DNA of 64,000 bases, from positions 3,306,501 through 3,370,500 of the forward strand of contig NZ_CP134696.1 of assembly GCF_031851795.1 (NCBI RefSeq), read 5' to 3'. The notes below the pieces were generated by a model. That model saw nothing but the letters and a program-made list of their open reading frames with translations. It did no database searches and was not told the DNA's origin. Positions within the stretch are counted from its first letter, which is position 1. Each line of letters starts with the position of its first letter. Shown in pieces: positions 45,880-53,934 of the stretch. The translations under genes and the position numbers were made by a program. The DNA comes from Pontibacter sp. G13. Its GTDB lineage: Bacteria; Bacteroidota; Bacteroidia; J057.

Positions 45880-46782
45880 CTATTTGGTATAAATCGTGAC
45901 TTTCTTGGCAGCTTTGGCCTGCTGTACCAAGTTCTTCTTTGTTTGTTCTACTAAGGTGCTTTTTCGCTGATTGCCGATGATATTGATAATCTGCTCACGG
46001 CAAAGCTCCAAAGGCATTTGTTCTCCCACCTTGATCACATCCAACATTCGGAAGAAATCATAATAGGTCTCACCCTCCTCTTGATGGCGATATGGGTAGG
46101 GAGTACCAATAGACGCACGGCGGATATTGCCATGCTGGAATCCCTCCGCCAAGCGATCCAAATCAGAATCCACCAAATAGGTACTATCCAATTTGAAGGC
46201 CGAGGCATTTTCTTGTGCCCAAGTAATCAATTCCTTGATCTGCTCAGGATCTGAACTCCTGATCAAATTCACCACCCGGTACTCATCAGCCTTTGTCGTT
46301 TTGACATAGAAATACTGGTAGTAAGGCTGGCGGCTGACAAACTTGCTGGGATACTTGTTGTAGTAATTGCGAATATCAGCTTCGCTCACTACAAACCGCT
46401 CCTCGTTTTCTTCCATGAGATGCAAGGCGTACTCATGTTCCACAAGCATATTGCGGTAAGTTTCCTCTTTCAGTTCGATCCGAGATTCCAATTCTGGAAT
46501 TTCGTTCATCGCTTGTTCATTCACTGCCATTGCCTGAATCCACCGGTCAATATACTGTTGGGCATATTTGACACTATCGGCCTGATCCAGACTATCGGGA
46601 ATGAAAAAATTCAACTCGTCTCGATATAGAGAATGTCCATTGAACTTGGCAATGACATCTCCTGTGCCCTGACGACCAGAATTGCCCACGCACCCCGAAG
46701 AGAGACACGTGAGCAAGACGATGGCACCTAAGAATAGGTTGTATGCGGGCTTATTTGAATAGGTTGGAAAAAACTTCTTCAT
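45880..46782 (-). CDS. Lipoprotein related to the N-terminal domain of SurA-type foldases
   Basis: 300 residues from the ATG giving MKKFFPTYSNKPAYNLFLGA; the longer TTG start is not needed. The lipobox is LSSGC with Cys31. The mature part has the SurA/PrsA-like N-domain pattern: GDVIAKFNGHSLYRDELNFF, a run of long charged helices and FVVSEADIRNYYNKYPSKFV. It has no recognisable parvulin catalytic domain. It may therefore be a foldase-like chaperone without isomerase activity, tethered to the membrane. It overlaps the end of the upstream two-parvulin gene by 32 bases and abuts surA, so the three are made together. Confidence 0.7.
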   Translation of the reverse strand: MKKFFPTYSNKPAYNLFLGAIVLLTCLSSGCVGNSGRQGTGDVIAKFNGHSLYRDELNFFIPDSLDQADSVKYAQQYIDRWIQAMAVNEQAMNEIPELESRIELKEETYRNMLVEHEYALHLMEENEERFVVSEADIRNYYNKYPSKFVSRQPYYQYFYVKTTKADEYRVVNLIRSSDPEQIKELITWAQENASAFKLDSTYLVDSDLDRLAEGFQHGNIRRASIGTPYPYRHQEEGETYYDFFRMLDVIKVGEQMPLELCREQIINIIGNQRKSTLVEQTKKNLVQQAKAAKKVTIYTK

Positions 46783-48751
46783 CGATTTCAACCGGATATG
46801 TTTCGGCCAATTCCTTCAGCCATTCTGACTCCAAATAGTCCTGATATTGCGTAATCGCCACAGAACGAGCCTTCTCAAAAGATTTGATACCCGCTGGAAA
46901 ATGTTCCTTCACGACTACGATCCGAGAAAAGCTTTCACCTGACAATACCTCTGAGCGGTTGCCAGGCTCGATACCGAAGATGGAATCGTCGATCTGATCC
47001 TTGCCTCGCTCATACGTTTGGCTGGTAATCCGGATAGTCAATGCTGAGTTCGTATTAAGCTTGCTCTTGATTTCCTCATCGGACAATCCCTCCTCCAAAA
47101 ACTTCACGACATCCATCATGACAGATTGGCTTTCTGCACGATATTCACGCACATCGACCATCTCATTCGCCTGAAATTGGTCCTGGTGGGAATCGTAGTA
47201 CGCTTTCAAGCCTGTGGTATCTTCCACTGCCTTTTTCCAAACCTTCTGCTCCATCAAGGTGAACAACAAGATTCCATCGCGGTACTCTTGAATCAAATGA
47301 CGGAACTCTGGATTTTTCTTAGGCAGCTGAGCTTCCTCATAGTTCATCAACTCTTGTTCCAGATAGCTTTCCAGAATACTTCTAGCTGCTTTTTCCTTGT
47401 CAAGACGAGGACGACGAGCTCTAGTAGTCGTGTAGTAATCGACATAGCCGCGGATATCCTGCGTATAGGAATCGTTCATCGTGAAGAGTGGCAGATCCAT
47501 GAATGCCTCAGTCAATGTATCAGGCTTCCAAACTCCACGAGGGAAGGTATTGTCCAAACTCGCCACAAACTGCATGAAGTTTTGCTCATTCATGGCGAAG
47601 TTGTTTTCAGTTTTGATGCGTTCGATAACGGCTTCTTGGGTCAATCGAGAGCGGGAATCACGTTCGATTTTTTGCTTGAGTTCCACCTGAGCTTCATCAA
47701 AAGATGGAAGATCCTTGACTTCGGTGATGGTCATAATGTGCCATCCGAAGCGAGTCTGAAAAGGCTCTGAAATTTCATTGAGGTTCAATTTCATTCGATA
47801 GGTCTCCATTTCAGGCATCAAGCGCTGAGTACCCAAATCTCCTCCACGCTTAGCAGAAGACGGATCATCAGAGAATTGCCCGGCCATTTCAGAGAAGTCT
47901 GCACCTTCCACCAACTTCTGGTGAATCTCCTGAATTTTAGCTTTGGCTTCTTCGTCAGTTTTGGCGCTGTAACGATCTCCAACCCGAACGATCACGTGTG
48001 CGCTTCGCTTGGTTCCCTGATTGGCGATCTTGTCAGAAACGTACACCAAGTGGTATCCGAACTGAGTACGCACAGGCTCGGAGACTGTCCCCACCTCAGT
48101 ATTGAACGCTGCGTTTTCGAAAGGATATACCATATCGAATGCGGAGAAATATCCCAACATTCCAGAATTGGAGCGAGCGGACTCATCCTCAGAGTATTTC
48201 TGGGCAAGTTCTGCAAAACTCAGTGTGCCTTCAGTTGCAGAATCTCTGAAGGCAAGAATTTGGTTGTATGCTTTGAGGGTATCCTCTGGTTGAGCATCTG
48301 GAGCGACTCTCACCAAAATATGGCTAGCCTGGACCAACCATTGGGAACGATCGTAAGCTTCGCGGATCAATTGGTCCTCTACCTCCTGAGCGGACAGATA
48401 GGGTTGGGCCAATTGCTTGCGGTAGGTATTGAATTCTTGCTGGAAAGCAGCAGTCTCATTGAGACCTTGAGCTTCCGCTTCAAATACCTTGCGTTTGAAA
48501 TTGATGTAAAGGTCCAAGTATTCGCGGTACTGGTCGGAAGTGTGCGAGGCTGCGGCCTCAAGCCCTCCATTGTTTTTGGCGTATACTCGTTCAAACTCGG
48601 ATTTGGAGACCGAGGATTGGTCGAATGTCAACAGGGCAGGGCTACCCTCTTTGCCAGCATCTTGGGATGTCGCTGTTTTGGTGCTTTTACAGGCTACGAC
48701 AGATACCAGCAACAAGAACACGGCAGACATTCTCATTACATTGAAGCTCAT
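46751..48751 (-). CDS. Lipoprotein peptidyl-prolyl isomerase with two parvulin domains
   Basis: 666 residues from the ATG giving MSFNVMRMSAVFLLLVSVVA; the lipobox is VVAC with Cys21. The N-domain begins LLTFDQSSVSKSEFERVYAK. Parvulin domain 1 (~140-240) has QASHILVRVAPDAQ and NSGMLGYFSAFDMVYPFENA; domain 2 (~255-350) has SAHVIVRVGDR and KRGGDLGTQRLMPEMETYRM. A long C-terminal helical region follows (~360-666). The layout is PpiD/SurA-like, but anchored by a lipid rather than a membrane helix. It heads an operon of four overlapping genes (this gene, foldase-like lipoprotein, surA-like, MoxR) devoted to envelope protein folding. Confidence 0.88.
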   Translation of the reverse strand: MSFNVMRMSAVFLLLVSVVACKSTKTATSQDAGKEGSPALLTFDQSSVSKSEFERVYAKNNGGLEAAASHTSDQYREYLDLYINFKRKVFEAEAQGLNETAAFQQEFNTYRKQLAQPYLSAQEVEDQLIREAYDRSQWLVQASHILVRVAPDAQPEDTLKAYNQILAFRDSATEGTLSFAELAQKYSEDESARSNSGMLGYFSAFDMVYPFENAAFNTEVGTVSEPVRTQFGYHLVYVSDKIANQGTKRSAHVIVRVGDRYSAKTDEEAKAKIQEIHQKLVEGADFSEMAGQFSDDPSSAKRGGDLGTQRLMPEMETYRMKLNLNEISEPFQTRFGWHIMTITEVKDLPSFDEAQVELKQKIERDSRSRLTQEAVIERIKTENNFAMNEQNFMQFVASLDNTFPRGVWKPDTLTEAFMDLPLFTMNDSYTQDIRGYVDYYTTTRARRPRLDKEKAARSILESYLEQELMNYEEAQLPKKNPEFRHLIQEYRDGILLFTLMEQKVWKKAVEDTTGLKAYYDSHQDQFQANEMVDVREYRAESQSVMMDVVKFLEEGLSDEEIKSKLNTNSALTIRITSQTYERGKDQIDDSIFGIEPGNRSEVLSGESFSRIVVVKEHFPAGIKSFEKARSVAITQYQDYLESEWLKELAETYPVEIDEEVFSNLFK

Positions 48752-48883
48752 AATCGAAGGGTCAGATTTGATAATAGACAAATTTAATAATCTGGCTTCA
48801 ATTATAAGAAAAACCTCCCACCCCTTCCGGAGAAAGTGTAGAAAGACAGTTGGAAAGCATAAAAGGGAGAGAAAAAGAGGAGG

Positions 48884-49312
48884 CTAGGAGGGGGATTGGT
48901 TGCCGGCAATGCGTTTTCCGAACTTGTAAATGATGCAGTCGTGGCCTTCTTCCACTCGGATCTCATCCATAATCTTGTGAATGAGGCTAATTCCCAACCC
49001 GCCTTTTCCTCGCTTGTGCACCAATTCCTGAATCTGCTTGGGCTCAAATTCATCAAGTGGAAATGCTCTACCTGTATCTTTCACTTCTGTGTAGAGCGTA
49101 TCATTTTGTTGATATAGAGACACCTCGATCACAGAGCGGCCATCACACTGGTGTTGGTGGATCATGCAATTGGCGCATGCTTCGTCCACCGCCAGCACAA
49201 TCTGGTTGGAGACATTCCCTACGATCTGCAAATCCGCTAGTCGGGATTTGACGAACGCACGAATCGTCGCCAAGTGTTTTTTGTTACACCTTACTCGTAG
49301 ATATGACCTCAT
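48884..49312 (-). CDS. RsbW/SpoIIAB-like anti-sigma-type serine kinase (HATPase_c)
   Basis: 142 residues. The GHKL ATPase N box is AVDEACANCMIHQHQ (Glu44, Asn48), followed by DTGRAFPLDEF and the lid GKGGLGISLIHKIMDEIRVE. The opening RCNKKHLATIRAFVKSRLAD is typical of this small family. By family knowledge it phosphorylates a STAS-domain antagonist and may bind a sigma factor or another target. It starts four bases downstream of a STAS gene that itself follows the SpoIIE phosphatase, so the set forms a partner switch. No sigma factor gene is adjacent. Confidence 0.9.
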   Translation of the reverse strand: MRSYLRVRCNKKHLATIRAFVKSRLADLQIVGNVSNQIVLAVDEACANCMIHQHQCDGRSVIEVSLYQQNDTLYTEVKDTGRAFPLDEFEPKQIQELVHKRGKGGLGISLIHKIMDEIRVEEGHDCIIYKFGKRIAGNQSPS

Positions 49313-49316
49313 TCAA

Positions 49317-49655
49317 TCAAAATTCTTTTTCTACAGCAGTAGCATCGTCCAAGATGACCAGTGCATCTAGCTTCGTTAGGCCTAGAATGGTGAATACGTC
49401 GTGAACATTTTCGGAGAGGTGAGTCAGCACAAACTTTCCACCTTTCCCTTCAATTTCCTTGAGGTGGGAAATAAACACTCCCAAACCTGCACTCGAAATG
49501 TAGGTGATCCCACTTCCATCAATGTGGATATTGGCATGACCTTCCTGAAGGAGTCCGCTGATTTTTTCGTCCAAGAACACAGAGGAGTTGGCATCCAAAT
49601 CTCCTGACGGAGAAAGTGTTGTGTACTGTGTATGTTGCGTCTCCAATATTTGCAT
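49317..49655 (-). CDS. STAS-domain anti-sigma factor antagonist
   Basis: 112 residues, just a STAS domain. The phospho-loop is GITYISSAGLGVFISHLKEI with Ser55 as the predicted site. It lies 35 bases downstream of the phosphatase gene and 4 bases upstream of the kinase gene on the same strand. In the expected cycle the RsbW-like kinase phosphorylates it, the SpoIIE phosphatase dephosphorylates it, and only the unphosphorylated form sequesters the kinase. A second STAS protein is encoded at 22.5 kb. Confidence 0.92.
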   Translation of the reverse strand: MQILETQHTQYTTLSPSGDLDANSSVFLDEKISGLLQEGHANIHIDGSGITYISSAGLGVFISHLKEIEGKGGKFVLTHLSENVHDVFTILGLTKLDALVILDDATAVEKEF

Positions 49656-49690
49656 GGTGATTCTACTACGATGTTGGGATGGGTAAGTTA

Positions 49691-51733
49691 TTAATGAAAC
49701 CTGATAATCAAGACTGTATAGTCATCTTGGAGGTCCGAGTGGGTAAAGGATTTGACCGTTTGGACGATTCCTTTTGCCATTTCACACGCTTCTTGATTGC
49801 GATGCGACAAAATGCTTTCCTGCAATCTAGCCAACCCAAACTCCTCTCCTTGCTCATCTCGGGCTTCATTGATCCCATCGGTATACAAAACTAAAAAGTC
49901 GCCTTCGGCATATTCAAATTGATCGGTCTGCTTCACAAATCGAGCATAGCTATCATCTCTCAAAATCCCCAATCCCAGCGTTCCATCCTTCAATTGGCTG
50001 AGCTCTCCCGTCTCGGCTTGATAATAAAACGCGGGACAGTGTCCAGCGCGGATCATTTCTACTTGGCGAGCTTTGGTGTCTATCTCCAAGTATGTCAAGG
50101 TCATAAAGAACCCCGGTTGCATACAATCCGAAAGCGCTCCATTGGCCGTGACCAGAAAATCCTTGACACTCATATCCAAGCGGGTGAGCGCATGGAAAAT
50201 CCCCTTGATTTCTGCCATATAAAACGCCGCAGTTGTCCCCTTTCCAGATACATCGCCGATAGCAACTCGGTATACTCCAGATTCTGGTTCTACGACATCA
50301 TAATAATCACCTCCTACTTCCTGGGCATTTTCACTCAGCGCTGAAAACGAGATCCTTTCTGAACTAGGGAGCTGATTGGGAAGGAGCTTGGTCTGTACGT
50401 CCTTGGCAATCTTGAGTTGCTCCTGATATCGCTCAAGTTCAATCGAGTTTTTGATCAGGCGAGCGTTTTCAAGCGCCATGCCTGCCTGCTCGGCAAAGGA
50501 CCAGACAGACTGAACGCTGACATCCTCAAATGAATTGTTCAACTCATTGGCCAGATAAATCGCACCATATTCATTCTGGCTAGAAGAAATGGGAACAGCT
50601 AGGAGACTGCGGAAAGGCGTATTGGATTGCTTCAGCTGTCGATGTTTCTGCGTATTTCGGATCAACTCATAGCGTTTCTCCCTCAAAATCCGCGAAGTAA
50701 GATCCTTGCCCAGTTTGAGTTCTGAGATCTCTTCTCCACTAATTCCCTTCTGGACCTCCACGCCGATTGAGCCATTTTCTCCGTCCCGCATTTCGATCCA
50801 GCCGACTTTCGCATTCGCTGCAACCATGGAGGCATCGAGCAATGCTTCCAGAATTTCCGAGAAATTCATATTGGCTTGAATCGCAGCGTTGATCCGATTG
50901 AATGAGGCAAATTCAAAGCTTTCCTTTTCAAACACCGAAGAGGTGGGCAAGTTGAAAAAGAGCACCAAGATCGAGAAAAATGTATAGGAGAGTCCGAAGA
51001 CCAATGGATAAGTCAAGAAATGCTGTCGGGTGCCTTCAGGGAGTGAAATTCCAAGCTGATCTGAAAGCGAAAGTTGAGTCATGACAAACACTGCAATGAC
51101 CAACATGATCATCACCAAAATTCCCAACGCTCGCAGTTTCTGATCAAAATTGAGGTAGGAAATCCACCGTACATTCGCAGAAAGAAGCAAGGCAATCACC
51201 AGCAATGGGATGTAGCTGAAAAGGCCTAATTCCCTCAAGTTGAAAGTCCATAGGATCAATGCCCAGAACAAAAATCCCATGAATAGATTCCAGACAATCT
51301 GTTTGCGGCGAGTACGCTGATACAACACAAATCGCCTGTAGATGAAGACTGTCGCGTAGGAGAATATGACCGTCACCAATAGGATCAGGCAATAGAATAT
51401 CGAGATCAAATTGGGGTACACCGCCGATTCGACCGAAAGACGGTTGGCAAAGGAAACGAATAGGATCATCAAGATCCCCACCATCCCAATCATGAATAGG
51501 CGCCACAATTGGGTAGTCACATGCAATTGGGAAATGGCCCCGACGACTCTCTGAATAAACAGCCCTGTCGTAAACACGAACCCGCTCATTGCCAAACGAT
51601 ACTGCCATCCCCAAAGCAAGCCTTCACCCTCAAAGATATTCAGGGCATCCTCCACTAAGTGGATGGCCAAAACCGACCCCCATAACATGAGGGCTGCCGT
51701 CAGCAGAATACCGTTGATGATCTTGGGTCTCAA
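49691..51733 (-). CDS. Membrane PP2C (SpoIIE/RsbU-type) phosphatase with GAF domain
   Basis: 680 residues from a TTG start; an ATG at 51688 (MLWGSVLAIHLVEDA) would give 665. The N-terminal ~260 residues hold about eight membrane helices. A GAF domain (~300-440, INAAIQANMNFSEILEALLD) follows, with a coiled-coil linker (YQEQLKIAKDVQTKLLPNQL). The SpoIIE phosphatase domain (~470-680) has metal-binding acids in VGGDYYDVVEP and IGDVSGKGTTAAFYMAEIKG and later FLVLYTDGINEARD. It dephosphorylates STAS proteins. The membrane part probably senses an envelope signal and the GAF part a small ligand; both are unknown. Confidence 0.92.
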   Translation of the reverse strand: MRPKIINGILLTAALMLWGSVLAIHLVEDALNIFEGEGLLWGWQYRLAMSGFVFTTGLFIQRVVGAISQLHVTTQLWRLFMIGMVGILMILFVSFANRLSVESAVYPNLISIFYCLILLVTVIFSYATVFIYRRFVLYQRTRRKQIVWNLFMGFLFWALILWTFNLRELGLFSYIPLLVIALLLSANVRWISYLNFDQKLRALGILVMIMLVIAVFVMTQLSLSDQLGISLPEGTRQHFLTYPLVFGLSYTFFSILVLFFNLPTSSVFEKESFEFASFNRINAAIQANMNFSEILEALLDASMVAANAKVGWIEMRDGENGSIGVEVQKGISGEEISELKLGKDLTSRILREKRYELIRNTQKHRQLKQSNTPFRSLLAVPISSSQNEYGAIYLANELNNSFEDVSVQSVWSFAEQAGMALENARLIKNSIELERYQEQLKIAKDVQTKLLPNQLPSSERISFSALSENAQEVGGDYYDVVEPESGVYRVAIGDVSGKGTTAAFYMAEIKGIFHALTRLDMSVKDFLVTANGALSDCMQPGFFMTLTYLEIDTKARQVEMIRAGHCPAFYYQAETGELSQLKDGTLGLGILRDDSYARFVKQTDQFEYAEGDFLVLYTDGINEARDEQGEEFGLARLQESILSHRNQEACEMAKGIVQTVKSFTHSDLQDDYTVLIIRFH

Positions 51734-51841
51734 GAAGGTCTATTTGACGCTTAAACGATGATGATTCGATTCCCCAAAATGCTTGGGGGGCTTGACAAAG
51801 GTACGGATTTCCATGGGAACTACCCCCTGCGGAAACCCATG

Positions 51842-52969
51842 CTAGAGCGTTGCATATACTTCCATCAGCTTCCAAATTCCGCTGATCACAAATAATCCAA
51901 AAGCGATCGGGGTCAGCCATTTCCAGCACAGGGTCATCAGCTGATCCACTCGAACACGCGGGAAGGTCCACCTCAGCCACATGTGTACAAACACTGCAAA
52001 CAAAGCTTTCAGCATCAACCAAAAGCTCCCCCAAAGTGCGCCCACCCACGTTCCGGGTTGGCCGGAGGTCCAATCTGCCAAGGGAAGTTCAAAGCTTCCC
52101 ACCGTGATGTTTGGGAATATTGTATTCCATCCACCCAAAAACACTACAGCGGCGATTACCCCTACTAAAAACATCTTGGCGTACTCAGAGAGCATGAAAA
52201 GTGCAAATCTGAAGCCCCCATATTCTACATGATATCCAGCAACCAATTCAGACTCGGCCTCGGGAATATCAAACGGTGCGCGATTACATTCCGCCAAAGA
52301 GGCGACAAAATACACGAGATAAGCAATCAGCAGATGTGGGTACCTGAAAATGGTCCATCCCAAGATTCCGCCTACACCCGACACATCCCATTTCCCCAAT
52401 AGGTAGATAGGACCTTCCGAAAAGATCCCTTGCTCAAGACTCATCTCAGAGAGATTCAACGTCCCAAGCATCATCACGCTGGCAATTAGGGCCAATGCTG
52501 CCGGAATTTCATAGGATACAATCTGAGCGACTGCCCGGAGGGAACCCAATAATGCATATTTATTGTTGCTGCCCCATCCTGCCATCAACAGGCCTACAAC
52601 ATCTATCGCCACAATCCCCAACACATATAGCAATCCCACCTCGACATGGCTTCCCCCAAATCCGGGAACCAATGGTAGCGCAGCAAAGCCAGCAAATACG
52701 GAAATGAATATGAGGGCAGGGGCGAGTACAAATAGAACCTTGTCGGCAGTACTTGGAATAATCGGTTCCTTGAGGACAAGCTTGATGACATCTGCCAATG
52801 TCTGCAGTAGCCCATAAGGCCCAACTTCCATCGGTCCCAAGCGATCTTGGATAAATGCCGAAATCTTGCGCTCGGCATATACAGCCACCAACGCAAACAC
52901 AGCAACAAACCCAATGGTCAATGCCACTTGGAGGATCGCACCCGATTCTATAGCCAGAAGTTGGAGCAT
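51842..52969 (-). CDS. nuoH: NADH-quinone oxidoreductase subunit H (complex I)
   Basis: 375 residues from the ATG giving MLQLLAIESGAILQVALTIG; a longer TTG start is unlikely. About eight membrane helices. Family marks are AVYAERKISAFIQDRLGPME, the quinone-site segment VGPYGLLQTLADVIKLVLKE, SLRAVAQIVSYEIPAALALI, AECNRAPFDIPEAESELVAG with acidic residues, and FVHMWLRWTFPRVRVDQLMT. NuoH connects the peripheral arm and quinone cavity to the proton channels. Other nuo genes are absent from the window, although nuoH normally sits in the nuo operon. It follows an RluA-type gene at a distance of about 110 bases. Confidence 0.95.
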   Translation of the reverse strand: MLQLLAIESGAILQVALTIGFVAVFALVAVYAERKISAFIQDRLGPMEVGPYGLLQTLADVIKLVLKEPIIPSTADKVLFVLAPALIFISVFAGFAALPLVPGFGGSHVEVGLLYVLGIVAIDVVGLLMAGWGSNNKYALLGSLRAVAQIVSYEIPAALALIASVMMLGTLNLSEMSLEQGIFSEGPIYLLGKWDVSGVGGILGWTIFRYPHLLIAYLVYFVASLAECNRAPFDIPEAESELVAGYHVEYGGFRFALFMLSEYAKMFLVGVIAAVVFLGGWNTIFPNITVGSFELPLADWTSGQPGTWVGALWGSFWLMLKALFAVFVHMWLRWTFPRVRVDQLMTLCWKWLTPIAFGLFVISGIWKLMEVYATL

Positions 52970-53081
52970 CAGCAATGATTGGACGGTGAAAGTATAAGGC
53001 ACTATCTCCAATCGCAAATTTCCCGGCAGACAAGATGGATAAATCCCAGTTTTTTTACCCCAAATGGGAAAGGAGGCAAGA

Positions 53082-53813
53082 TCAGGTATTGTACTTCTTC
53101 AAAATTTTGAGCGAGGTCTGGAAGTTCTTCGGCGCTGGAGCTGTGTAAGTAACTTGCTCGCCAGTTCCCGGATGAGTAAAAGTGAGGCTTTCAGCATGCA
53201 ATAGGAACCCGTGATTGATCGGTCGCTCTTCCTTGCGGCTACTCGCCTTATACTTATTCTTGAAGTCGGAAAGGTACAGATCTTTGCCTCCATACAGATG
53301 ATCCCCCACGATAGGCGATCCTATGGAAGTCAAGTGAATCCGGATCTGGTGCATCCTTCCCGTTTCAGGCTGGCATTGGAGCAATGTGAAATTGCGGAAG
53401 ACTTCTTGGGTGTTGAGAATCGTCTTGGCAGGCTTGCCCTGCTTGTGGCTGATCACCACCTTCTTGTTGGAAGAAACATAGATCGGGAGATCGACTACCT
53501 TATCCTCCAAATTGTGGATGCCTCCTACCAAAGCAATATATTGCTTGGTCACCTGACGCTTTTCGAACTGGATGGCAATGGATCGGTAATTTTCTGGTCC
53601 CTTGGACATCAGCAAAATTCCCGAGGTATCCTTGTCCAACCGATGGCAAAGTCGGAGACTGGGATCATAGGCACGCGCCAATTCGTTCAGGTTCTTGTTG
53701 TCCTTGTCAGAAAGGCTGGCCATCCCATTGGGCTTGGATACCACCAAAATATCGTCATCCTCATGCAGGATGATATCTTTGAATTTTACGAACTTTTGCT
53801 TTCTGCCCTCCAT
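53082..53813 (-). CDS. RluA-family pseudouridine synthase
   Basis: 244 residues from the ATG giving MEGRKQKFVKFKDIILHEDD; the longer frame upstream overlaps the divergent gene's promoter. The catalytic Asp60 lies in LCHRLDKDTSGILLMSKGPE. Other blocks are ILVVSKPNGMASLSD, KQYIALVGGIHNLEDKVVDL, ETGRMHQIRIHLTSIGSPIV and GDHLYGGKDLYLS. No N-terminal S4 domain is present, so it resembles RluA/RluC short forms. It isomerises uridines in rRNA or tRNA; the target base is unknown. It may be co-transcribed with nuoH and is divergent from the TPR gene. Confidence 0.92.
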   Translation of the reverse strand: MEGRKQKFVKFKDIILHEDDDILVVSKPNGMASLSDKDNKNLNELARAYDPSLRLCHRLDKDTSGILLMSKGPENYRSIAIQFEKRQVTKQYIALVGGIHNLEDKVVDLPIYVSSNKKVVISHKQGKPAKTILNTQEVFRNFTLLQCQPETGRMHQIRIHLTSIGSPIVGDHLYGGKDLYLSDFKNKYKASSRKEERPINHGFLLHAESLTFTHPGTGEQVTYTAPAPKNFQTSLKILKKYNT

Positions 53814-53934
53814 GATCCCGGTAGGTATTGCTTTTGTAAGTGGACAAAGGTACGAAAATGTCAGGGTTCCACGGCCATCTGAACCATTCTCCCAATCCTC
53901 AAAAGGTGCATCTCTATTTTTCATAACTTCCCAC

